Positions 1-7,579 of a stretch of 45,727 nucleotides of DNA are shown one piece after another; positions within the stretch are counted from its first letter, which is position 1; every line of letters starts with the position of its first letter. The notes beneath the pieces are model-generated. The model was not told the DNA's origin. It ran no database searches and saw only the letters and a program-made list of their open reading frames with translations. The stretch lies in contig JAAYSD010000056.1 of NCBI GenBank assembly GCA_012518465.1, positions 1 through 45,727 of the forward strand, given 5' to 3'. Both the position numbers and the translations under genes were made by a program. The stretch comes from Clostridiales bacterium (lineage in GTDB: Bacteria; Bacillota; Clostridia; Oscillospirales; Ruminococcaceae).

Positions 1-933
1 GCTGTTATTTCACGCTTTGAAGAGGTAAAGCAAATTAGAAAAGAAAAACTGGCTGAATATATAAGGAAGCATGAGGGATTAAAGATAAATTCTTCGTCAA
101 TATATGATATTCAGATAAAGAGATTGCATGAATATAAGAGACAGCTACTAAATGCTTTTTCCATATTGTATATTTATAACGGAATAAAGGATGGAAGTAT
201 AAAGGATTTTTATCCCACAACATTTATTTTTGGTGCTAAATCTGCACCTGGATATGCAAGAGCAAAAGCTATAATTAAATATATTAATGAAATAGCAAAG
301 CTGATTTCATCGGATAATGAAGTAAGTGATTTGATTAAAGTTGTCTTTGTTCAGAATTATAATGTATCCTATGCTGAAAAATTGGTTAGTGGTGCAGATG
401 TTTCAGAGCAAATATCAACAGCCGGCACAGAGGCATCGGGAACAGGAAACATGAAATTTATGCTTAATGGTACTGTTACGCTAGGCACATATGATGGTGC
501 TAATGTAGAAATAGTAGAAGAAGCCGGTGAAGAAAATAACTATATTTTCGGTGCAAGGGTTGAACAATTGAATGAAATAATGGCAGATTATGACCCTGAA
601 AAGGTTTTAAAGGACAATGAAAAGCTGAAAAAGGTTGTAGAAACTTTAATTGATGGAACCTTTGATGATGGCGGAACAGGTCAATTTAAGGAGCTGTATG
701 ATTCCCTTATTACAGGGGCGTCATGGCATGAGGCTGATAACTATTATCTATTAGGTGACTTTGACAGCTATATTAAAGCAAAGCTAAGCATAAACAAGGA
801 CTTTGCTACTAATAAAACAGAATTTTTAAGCAAATGTTGGATTAATATGTGCAATGCAGGAAAGTTTAGCTCTGATAGAACAATAGACAGCTATGCTAAG
901 GAAATATGGGATGTTTCCCCAATAAAACTTTAA
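1..933 (+). CDS. glgP: Glycogen/maltodextrin phosphorylase, C-terminal part (5' truncated by window edge)
   Basis: GT35 phosphorylase, which releases glucose-1-phosphate from the non-reducing end of glycogen or maltodextrin in the cytoplasm. The frame is open from base 1, so the start lies outside the window; about 310 C-terminal residues are visible of a usual ~750-820. Diagnostic stretches are D-I-Q-I-K-R-L-H-E-Y-K-R-Q (codons near 106-144) and the pyridoxal-phosphate site E-A-S-G-T-G-N-M-K, whose PLP lysine is the codon at 454-456, followed by T-L-G-T-Y-D-G-A-N-V-E. It lies 79 bp upstream of the sugar-binding lipoprotein gene on the same strand. This suggests that imported maltodextrins are its substrate, in addition to or instead of stored glycogen. 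Confidence 0.95.
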   Translation, partial: AVISRFEEVKQIRKEKLAEYIRKHEGLKINSSSIYDIQIKRLHEYKRQLLNAFSILYIYNGIKDGSIKDFYPTTFIFGAKSAPGYARAKAIIKYINEIAKLISSDNEVSDLIKVVFVQNYNVSYAEKLVSGADVSEQISTAGTEASGTGNMKFMLNGTVTLGTYDGANVEIVEEAGEENNYIFGARVEQLNEIMADYDPEKVLKDNEKLKKVVETLIDGTFDDGGTGQFKELYDSLITGASWHEADNYYLLGDFDSYIKAKLSINKDFATNKTEFLSKCWINMCNAGKFSSDRTIDSYAKEIWDVSPIKL

Positions 934-938
934 CGGAT

Positions 939-985
939 TTTCTTCTGTGTTACAGAAAGAAATATAAGCAAGTCATGATGGCTTG
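939..985 (+). other. Two intercistronic hairpins between glgP and the binding-protein gene
   Basis: A 10-bp stem with one bulged A and a GTT loop (939-962) is followed by a 6-bp stem with an ATGAT loop (969-985). Neither is followed by a T-run, so they look like mRNA processing or stability elements rather than terminators. They would allow the binding-protein message to be more abundant than the glgP message. Confidence 0.4.
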
Positions 986-1012
986 TACAATCAAATATTC
1001 AGGAGGAGAATA

Positions 1013-2308
1013 ATGAAAAAGATTTTAGCGGTTATTATGAGTCTTTCAATGCTACTAGCGGCAACTGCTTGTAGCAATGATAGCAATTCAAGCAAATCAG
1101 AATCAAAAAGTGATTCTCAAAATTCAGGCGGTACCTCAAATACTGGCAGTGATGAATACCAATTGAAGGAAAGTGCATCTTTAAAGGTTTGGGCATCACA
1201 AGAGGATCAGGAAATTGTAAAAGAAATGGTTGAAAGTTTCAAGAAGAAATATCCTGATACTACTTGGAACATCGAGTTTGGTGTTGTAAGTGAGGCCGAT
1301 GCAAAAAGTGAGGTTTTAAAGGATACAGAAGCAGCAGCAGACGTATTTGCTTTTGCTAGTGATCAGCTTGGTGAATTGCAGAGTGCAGGTGCTCTTTACA
1401 AAATTACTAAGAACAAGGATAGAATAATTGCTGATAATATTGATGCATCTATCAATGCAAGCAAGGTTGGAGATGATTTATATGCTTATCCTTCATCTTC
1501 CGACACATATTTTATGTACTATGATAAGAAATATTTGAGCGATGAAGACGTAAAGTCACTAGAAACAATTCTTTCTAAAAACTTGGGTGGGGATGTAGTA
1601 AATTTCTCATTTGATATGGATAATGGTTGGTATAATGCAGGATTTTTCTTTGCTGCAGGCGCTAAGCTGTTCGGTGATGATGGAACAGACCCTACAAAAT
1701 GCGACTTTAACAACGAAAAGGGACTCTTAGCAGCTAAGTATCTTATTAGCCTTGCTAATAATTCTAAGTTTAAATTGACAGATGATGATATTACAAAAGC
1801 TGATTTTGCTGACAGAAAACTCGGTGCAACAATTTCAGGAAGCTGGAATGCTGAAGATATTAAAAAGAGCCTTGGTGATGATTTTGGTGTAACTAAGCTT
1901 CCAACTGTTACATTTGAAGATGGAACAACAACAAATCTTGGTTCAATGGCTAACTTTAAATTGATTGGTATTAATTCGCAGACAAAATCTCCAATGGAAG
2001 CTATGGCACTTGCTGATTATTTAACAAGCTATGAGTGTCAAAAGATTCGCTTTGAAAAGAGAAGCTTTGCACCAACAAATAAAGAGCTTGCCGGCGATAA
2101 GGATGCACTTTCTTCAAATCCTGTTGTAGCAGCAGCTGCTGAACAAGCACAATATGCTACATTACAGTCAACAATCCCACAGATGGGTAATTTCTGGACT
2201 CCAGCTGAGGCATTTGGCGCAGCAATTGTAAATAAAGAGATTACTGTTGATAACGTACAAGAAAGACTTGATAAGTTGGTAGAGTCTATTCTTTCTACTC
2301 TTACATAA
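1013..2308 (+). CDS. malE: Maltose/maltodextrin ABC transporter, substrate-binding lipoprotein
   Basis: Extracellular solute-binding protein (family 1, MalE/MdxE type) of 431 residues that delivers maltodextrins to the permeases encoded just downstream. The chosen start is the ATG at 1013, seven bases after a strong AGGAGG; in-frame codons from 983 lack such a site. The N-terminus M-K-K-I-L-A-V-I-M... ends in the lipobox A-T-A-C with Cys20 as the lipidated residue, then a Ser/Asn-rich linker of about 30 residues. The mature part carries the usual binding-protein features, including A-D-V-F-A-F-A-S-D-Q and the segment T-I-S-G-S-W-N near residue 275. Maltodextrin specificity is inferred from the neighbours (glgP, GH13, malFG). 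Confidence 0.9.
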   Translation: MKKILAVIMSLSMLLAATACSNDSNSSKSESKSDSQNSGGTSNTGSDEYQLKESASLKVWASQEDQEIVKEMVESFKKKYPDTTWNIEFGVVSEADAKSEVLKDTEAAADVFAFASDQLGELQSAGALYKITKNKDRIIADNIDASINASKVGDDLYAYPSSSDTYFMYYDKKYLSDEDVKSLETILSKNLGGDVVNFSFDMDNGWYNAGFFFAAGAKLFGDDGTDPTKCDFNNEKGLLAAKYLISLANNSKFKLTDDDITKADFADRKLGATISGSWNAEDIKKSLGDDFGVTKLPTVTFEDGTTTNLGSMANFKLIGINSQTKSPMEAMALADYLTSYECQKIRFEKRSFAPTNKELAGDKDALSSNPVVAAAAEQAQYATLQSTIPQMGNFWTPAEAFGAAIVNKEITVDNVQERLDKLVESILSTLT

Positions 2309-2322
2309 TTCACTTTTATCGA

Positions 2323-2349
2323 TATAATGGGGGCTTTAGCCCCCTTATA
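2323..2349 (+). other. Intercistronic GC-rich hairpin after malE
   Basis: The arms TATAA(T)GGGGGC and GCCCCCTTATA form an 11-bp stem with a single bulged T and a TTTA loop. No clean T-run follows. It sits between the abundant binding protein and the membrane subunits, a common place for an attenuating or 3'-protecting hairpin that lowers malFG expression relative to malE. Function is inferred. Confidence 0.55.
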
Positions 2350-2407
2350 CGGTATAGTTAAAAATATTTTAACTATAATTAAATTTTAAGTAAACTGGGA
2401 GATTCAC

Positions 2408-3901
2408 ATGACGAGTATAGATTTTTTCTTTCTTCCGTGGTACAAAAAAGTTTTTATAAAGCTAGGAAACTTTTTTAAAGCACTTGGTAAGGGGTTGTTT
2501 GGTTTTATATTGGCTATCCCCAAAGGCATTTGGATGCTGATAAAAAATATAGGACTATTCTTTTTAGGGTTGGGCAAAACCTTTGCACGAGGTGATTTTG
2601 CTACTAAAATCTCTTTTGTAATTATGGGCTTTGGCTCAATTGTCAGAAAACAATTTATAAAAGGACTATTATTCCTATCCGTTGAAATAGGGTACTTTTA
2701 CTATATGGTTAAAACCGGATGGAATGATATGTTAGGCTTAAAGTCACTTGGTACAAAGCAGCAGGGATGGGCATTTGATGAGGAATTAGGTATTGAAATT
2801 CTTCAAGATGGCGACAATTCCATGAAATTTTTGCTTTTCGGAATCCTATCAGTTATGGTCACAATAGCTTTTGTAACTTTTTGGAGAATTTCTATATCGT
2901 CAGCTTACGAAACACAGCTTATAAAAAAGAAGGGTGGAAAGGTAAATAATTTTATAGATGATGTAAAGGACTTTTTTGATCAAAAGCTTTATAAAACTCT
3001 ATTATTTTTACCGATTACAGGTGTTCTGCTTTTCACAATCCTCCCTTTAATTTATATGATAAGTATAGCTTTTACTAACTATGATAGTGTGCATCAGCCG
3101 CCGGGAAACTTGTTTTCATGGGTTGGAATAAAAAACTTCAAGGTTATGTTTTCTTCAAATTCAGTTCTAGGCAGCACGTTTTTCCCAATATTGATATGGA
3201 CAATTATCTGGGCTGTTGTAGCAACCTTTGGAAACTATATTTTAGGTATGCTCTTAGCAATGCTAATTAATAAAAAAGATATAAAATTCAAGGCTTTCTG
3301 GAGAACTATTTTTGTTTTATCAATTGCTGTACCACAGTTTGTATCGCTATTGTTAATGAGAAATCTTTTGAACAATGATGGTGCTATTAATATGCTTTTA
3401 CTGGATTTGGGTCTTATCACTGAAAAAATAAGGTTTTTATCCGATCCATTGCTGGCAAAATTCACTATTGTATTGGTAAACTTTTGGGTTGGCATTCCGT
3501 ATTCGATGCTTATTACAACTGGTATTTTAATGAATATACCAGCTGATTTATACGAGTCTGCAAGGATTGATGGTGCAAGCCCTTATGTGATGTTTAAAAA
3601 AATAACACTACCATATATGCTTTTTGTAACAGCACCTTATTTAATAACTCAGTTTATTGGAAACTTAAATAACTTTAATATTATTTATCTGCTGAGTGGA
3701 GGCGGCCCGTCTAATCTGGATTATTATCAAGCTGGTCATACGGATTTGTTAGTAACTTGGTTATACAAGCTTACTGTAAACTCTAAGGATTATAACTATG
3801 CATCTACAATCGGAATTATAGTGTTTGTCCTTTCGGCAGTATTTTCACTAATTACTTATAGAAATTCAAAATCTTATAATAACGAGGAGGAGTTTCAGTA
3901 A
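2408..3901 (+). CDS. malF: Maltodextrin ABC transporter permease, MalF type
   Basis: Inner-membrane permease subunit of 497 residues. The C-terminal ~300 residues form the BPD_transp_1 domain, with the EAA loop Y-E-S-A-R-I-D-G-A-S-P at about residues 382-402, which contacts the ATPase. The first ~190 residues are an extra hydrophobic/amphipathic region with two or more membrane segments, longer than in the shortest sugar permeases and comparable to the extended MalF of enterobacteria (about 514 residues). The GGGAG ribosome site precedes the ATG. The stop codon overlaps the malG start (TAATG), so the two are translationally coupled. No ATPase gene (malK/msmX) is in the window. Confidence 0.9.
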   Translation: MTSIDFFFLPWYKKVFIKLGNFFKALGKGLFGFILAIPKGIWMLIKNIGLFFLGLGKTFARGDFATKISFVIMGFGSIVRKQFIKGLLFLSVEIGYFYYMVKTGWNDMLGLKSLGTKQQGWAFDEELGIEILQDGDNSMKFLLFGILSVMVTIAFVTFWRISISSAYETQLIKKKGGKVNNFIDDVKDFFDQKLYKTLLFLPITGVLLFTILPLIYMISIAFTNYDSVHQPPGNLFSWVGIKNFKVMFSSNSVLGSTFFPILIWTIIWAVVATFGNYILGMLLAMLINKKDIKFKAFWRTIFVLSIAVPQFVSLLLMRNLLNNDGAINMLLLDLGLITEKIRFLSDPLLAKFTIVLVNFWVGIPYSMLITTGILMNIPADLYESARIDGASPYVMFKKITLPYMLFVTAPYLITQFIGNLNNFNIIYLLSGGGPSNLDYYQAGHTDLLVTWLYKLTVNSKDYNYASTIGIIVFVLSAVFSLITYRNSKSYNNEEEFQ

Positions 3902-4794
3902 TGATTAAAAAAGAAAAAAACGACTTCGCCACTTATTATGATAATTCCAGTGCGAAAAAACGTCAAAAGGGCGGAACTATTGTAAGCTATATTGTGCTGA
4001 TAATTTTATCCATAATATGGGTATTTCCAATATTCCTTTTGATATTGACTTCCTTTAGGGAAGAGCCAGGTTCATTTACACCTTATTTCTTGCCAAAGGG
4101 TTATACTTTAGATAATTATATCCGACTTTTTACTGAAACAGATCAGTTTTATTATGGCAAATGGTTTATGAATACGCTGTTTGTAGCCATCATTACATGT
4201 ATTATATCGACATTTTTCGTTCTTTCTGTTTCCTATACTATGTCAAGGCTGCGTTTTAAAATGCGTAAGCCATTGATGAACATTGCTCTTATATTAGGAA
4301 TGTTCCCTGCTTTTATGTCTATGATTGCAGTTTATTACATACTTAAAGGATTTGGTATTACTCAGTCATTAGCAGCCTTGATTTTAGTATATTCATGCTC
4401 TTCGGGACTTGGATTTTATATAGCAAAAGGATTTTTTGATACGGTACCAAAGTCCTTTGATGAGGCAGCAATTTTAGATGGGGCTACGAGGTGGCAGGTT
4501 TTTTGGAAAATAACAATCCCTATGTCAAAACCTATAATTATTTATACAATTTTAATGTCTTTTATGGGCCCATGGGTTGACTTTATTTTTGCAAGTGTTA
4601 TAATGGGAGATAAGTATGAAAATTATACAATCGCCCTAGGATTATTTAAAATGTTGGAACGTGAGTTTATTTCCACCTATTATACAAGATTTGCTGCAGG
4701 TGGAGTATTAGTTTCAATTCCTATTGCAATACTGTTTATAGCTACTCAAAAGTTCTATGTTTCAGGAATAACAAGCGGGGCAGTAAAAGGATAA
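3901..4794 (+). CDS. malG: Maltodextrin ABC transporter permease, MalG type
   Basis: Second permease subunit, 297 residues, about six membrane segments. The EAA loop F-D-E-A-A-I-L-D-G-A-T begins near residue 186, and the C-terminus F-Y-V-S-G-I-T-S-G-A-V-K-G is typical of MalG-like proteins. It pairs with the preceding MalF to form the translocation pore. The GAGGAGG site lies inside the end of malF, and the start codon shares a base with the malF stop. Followed after 13 bases by the LacI-type regulator. Confidence 0.92.
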   Translation: MIKKEKNDFATYYDNSSAKKRQKGGTIVSYIVLIILSIIWVFPIFLLILTSFREEPGSFTPYFLPKGYTLDNYIRLFTETDQFYYGKWFMNTLFVAIITCIISTFFVLSVSYTMSRLRFKMRKPLMNIALILGMFPAFMSMIAVYYILKGFGITQSLAALILVYSCSSGLGFYIAKGFFDTVPKSFDEAAILDGATRWQVFWKITIPMSKPIIIYTILMSFMGPWVDFIFASVIMGDKYENYTIALGLFKMLEREFISTYYTRFAAGGVLVSIPIAILFIATQKFYVSGITSGAVKG

Positions 4795-4807
4795 TTGGAG
4801 GTTTTAT

Positions 4808-5791
4808 ATGGGAAAAAAGGTTACTATCAAGGATATTGCAGATAAGCTTGGTGTTTCTAAAAGCACTGTTTCAAAGGCATTATCCGATGCGACGGATATT
4901 AGTAAGAAAACTCGTGAAATGATATTGTCTTGTGCTATTGAGATGGGATATGTGGATAAAACTGATATGAATTTCAGGAGCAATGTTTTAATGCTTTTTT
5001 ATGCAATTGATTACTCCGATATTAATCAGTTTGGCTACGAGCTTTTAATGGGATTTCAATCAGCAGCTAAAGAGGATAGCCTTGGTGTAACCATTTTAAC
5101 CGTAAATGAAGAAGAAATGAGAACAGGTTCATATGTGAACAAGTTTAATTTTGATGATTACAGCGGCAGCTTTTTTGTCGGATTTAAGCCTCATGAAAGA
5201 TTTGTTCGGAAGATGGAGGAAAATCAGCTTCCTGCAGTAGTTTTAGATGATGAATGTGATTCTCAGTATGCTGCAAGGATAGGAAGCGACAGTGCTTGTG
5301 GGATAAGACAGGCAGTTCAGCATTTATATCAATTAGGTAGGAGAAAGTTTGCTTTTATCGGTGGCGAGGAGGATAGCCTTGTTACTATTGAAAGAAAGGA
5401 AGCGTATGAAAAGGCTTTGAAAAAGTATGAGCTTACACTAAGCTATGCTTCATACGCAAGCTTTACTCATAAATTCAAGGATAGCGTTGTTATGTCTGTG
5501 GCAAAGGCTGATGCTGTTATTTGTGCATCTGATGAGATAGCTGCTCAAGCTGTAAAAATACTTCTTAAAAATAATATAAAAGTCCCTGAGGACATTTGCA
5601 TAGTAGGATATGATAATTTGCCTTCGTCAAAATACAGCACACCATCTATCACTACTATTGCACAAAATAGAATTGAATTAGGACGTACTGCCTATAAAAT
5701 CATAAAAATGATAAATTCCGGTGATAGAATTTCTAAGTTTATACTAAGACCGGAATTGATATTGAGAAAAAGCACTGGGCAGGAGGGGTAA
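4808..5791 (+). CDS. LacI-family transcriptional regulator of the maltodextrin locus
   Basis: 327 residues. The N-terminal LacI helix-turn-helix (residues 4-50, V-T-I-K-D-I-A-D-K-L-G-V-S-K-S-T-V-S-K-A-L) is followed by a periplasmic-binding-protein-like sensor domain with the usual V-A-V-C-A-S-D-E-I-A-type segment near residues 237-246 and V-G-Y-D-N-L-P near 260. Its place inside the operon, between permease and amylase genes, argues that it controls maltodextrin use and its own expression. A plausible target is the AAACGTTT palindrome in front of the GH31 gene (9692-9701). The stop codon abuts the ATG of the next gene. Confidence 0.9.
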   Translation: MGKKVTIKDIADKLGVSKSTVSKALSDATDISKKTREMILSCAIEMGYVDKTDMNFRSNVLMLFYAIDYSDINQFGYELLMGFQSAAKEDSLGVTILTVNEEEMRTGSYVNKFNFDDYSGSFFVGFKPHERFVRKMEENQLPAVVLDDECDSQYAARIGSDSACGIRQAVQHLYQLGRRKFAFIGGEEDSLVTIERKEAYEKALKKYELTLSYASYASFTHKFKDSVVMSVAKADAVICASDEIAAQAVKILLKNNIKVPEDICIVGYDNLPSSKYSTPSITTIAQNRIELGRTAYKIIKMINSGDRISKFILRPELILRKSTGQEG

Positions 5792-7444
5792 ATGGTTAAA
5801 AAAAGAATTTTATCCATAGTATTGGCTGCTGTATTTCTTGTTTCATCAAGTGGCTGTAATAATGGAGAAAGTAGCTCTAATAGCACTTTATCAGATATAC
5901 AAGATAGTGTTTCGGGCGATGGATTAAGTGATGACTTAAAGTCAGAACCATATTTATATGAACAAGAGCTTAATGTAATTGATGATAAGTATAGAACCTT
6001 TTATGAGGTGTTTGTATATAGCTTTGCAGATTCTAATAATGATGGTATTGGAGATATTAACGGGCTTACTCAAAATTTAGATTATATTAGTGATATGGGA
6101 TTTAATGGAATATGGCTTATGCCAATTAATCCGTCCTCAACATATCATAAATATGATGTAGATGATTATTATTCAATTGATCCGGCTTATGGTACAATTG
6201 ATGACTTTAAAAACTTTTTGAATGAATGTGATAAGCGTGGGATACGTGTGATTATGGATCTTGTGCTTAATCATACTTCTGAAGATAATCCTTGGTTTAA
6301 AAATGCTGTGGAAGCTATAAAAAATAAGGATTTTGATAATCAATATATTGATTATTATCACTTTTCAGAGGGAAGACCTAATAGTGGCACATATTATTCA
6401 GCCGGTGTTAATAATTGGTATTACGAGGCTATGTTTTGGAGTGAAATGCCAGATCTTAACCTTGATAATGAGTTATTAAGGAAAGATTTGGAAGATGTAA
6501 TGAAGTACTGGCTTGATATGGGCGTCGGTGGTTTTAGACTTGATGCAGCTAAAGAATATTTCAGTGGAAAGCCTCAAAAAAATATTGAAGTGTTAAAGTG
6601 GATTACTGATTATTGCAGGAGCATTAAAGAAGATGTCTATCTTGTAGCTGAAGTGTGGGAAGGCTTCACTGAGATGAAGGAATACTATCAAAGCGGTATA
6701 GATAGTTTGTTTAATTTCGCTTTTTCTCAGGAAAGTGGAATAATTACACGTACGATTAAGTCAACGGCACTTACTGATTCTCCTAAGCAATTTGCCAGCA
6801 AGATGGAAATGGTCGGCGAAAAAATATCTGAAGAATATGAAAAAGCAATAGATGCTAGCTTTTTTACAAATCATGATACAGCAAGGGCAGCAGGATATTT
6901 TTATGGCGATGATGCAAAAATCAAAATGGCAGGTGCTATAAATGTTCTTATGTCGGGTACGTCCTTTGTCTATTACGGTGAAGAAATAGGCATGAGCGGC
7001 AGTGGCAGAGATGAAAATAAACGTGCACCTTTTGTTTGGTCTGATGAAGGTAGTGAGTTTGACACTAAAGGTCCTACCGAAATGGAAACAGTAACGCATA
7101 GCTTTTCTGGTATGAAAGAACAGCTTGAAGATGAAAATTCTATTTTAAATTATTATAAGCGTGTTATTAGATTAAGGAATGAAAATCCGGAAATTGCACG
7201 TGGAAGCGTTACAGCACTTGATATTTCTGAAGATAATAGAATATGCGCTATCAAAAAGACATATCAGGGTAGTGAAATTTACCTAATATATAATATTTCA
7301 GAAGAAGAAAAAACTATATCATTAGATAATACTGAGATTAAGGATAAATTGATTAGAGGATATGCAAGCTCAAATGGTCGAGCTGTAACTTTAGAAAACA
7401 ATGAAGTTTATATTCCTCCATATTCAATTGTCATATTTAAGTAG
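5792..7444 (+). CDS. Secreted GH13 alpha-glucan hydrolase lipoprotein (alpha-amylase/neopullulanase type)
   Basis: 550 residues. A signal peptide ends in the lipobox S-S-G-C with Cys22 as lipid anchor, followed by a Ser/Asn-rich linker, so the enzyme acts on the outer face of the membrane. The four GH13 signatures are present: D-L-V-L-N-H (region I), G-F-R-L-D-A-A-K-E (nucleophile Asp251), A-E-V-W (acid/base Glu287) and F-T-N-H-D-T (Asp362). A C-terminal beta domain follows. It probably trims extracellular starch or maltodextrin to oligosaccharides for the adjacent importer. The start directly follows the regulator stop, with AGGAGGGG upstream. Exact substrate (amylose, maltodextrin, pullulan) cannot be told from motifs alone. 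Confidence 0.92.
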   Translation: MVKKRILSIVLAAVFLVSSSGCNNGESSSNSTLSDIQDSVSGDGLSDDLKSEPYLYEQELNVIDDKYRTFYEVFVYSFADSNNDGIGDINGLTQNLDYISDMGFNGIWLMPINPSSTYHKYDVDDYYSIDPAYGTIDDFKNFLNECDKRGIRVIMDLVLNHTSEDNPWFKNAVEAIKNKDFDNQYIDYYHFSEGRPNSGTYYSAGVNNWYYEAMFWSEMPDLNLDNELLRKDLEDVMKYWLDMGVGGFRLDAAKEYFSGKPQKNIEVLKWITDYCRSIKEDVYLVAEVWEGFTEMKEYYQSGIDSLFNFAFSQESGIITRTIKSTALTDSPKQFASKMEMVGEKISEEYEKAIDASFFTNHDTARAAGYFYGDDAKIKMAGAINVLMSGTSFVYYGEEIGMSGSGRDENKRAPFVWSDEGSEFDTKGPTEMETVTHSFSGMKEQLEDENSILNYYKRVIRLRNENPEIARGSVTALDISEDNRICAIKKTYQGSEIYLIYNISEEEKTISLDNTEIKDKLIRGYASSNGRAVTLENNEVYIPPYSIVIFK

Positions 7445-7520
7445 TCCTCCATAAATTGCTAAAGCAAATGTTATTTTAAGTGCAGTTAAAATATACAAGA
7501 TTTTTTTGCTAAGCAATTTG

Positions 7521-7549
7521 GCTTGTCGGCATTTGTCGACAAGCTTTTT
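7521..7549 (+). terminator. Rho-independent terminator of the maltodextrin operon
   Basis: A perfect 8-bp stem (GCTTGTCG / CGACAAGC) with an 8-base loop is followed by TTTTT. It ends the plus-strand operon glgP-malEFG-lacI-GH13. The same stem sequence recurs in the terminator at 41551-41577. Confidence 0.85.
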
Positions 7550-7575
7550 ATAAGGGGGAGTTTTCTCCCCCTTAT
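7550..7575. terminator. Second hairpin between convergent GH13 and GH31 genes
   Basis: A perfect 11-bp stem, ATAAGGGGGAG / CTCCCCCTTAT, with a TTTT loop. It lies just past the GH31 stop codon and probably blocks read-through from either direction, although a T-run is weak on both sides. Confidence 0.6.
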
Positions 7576-7579
7576 AAGT

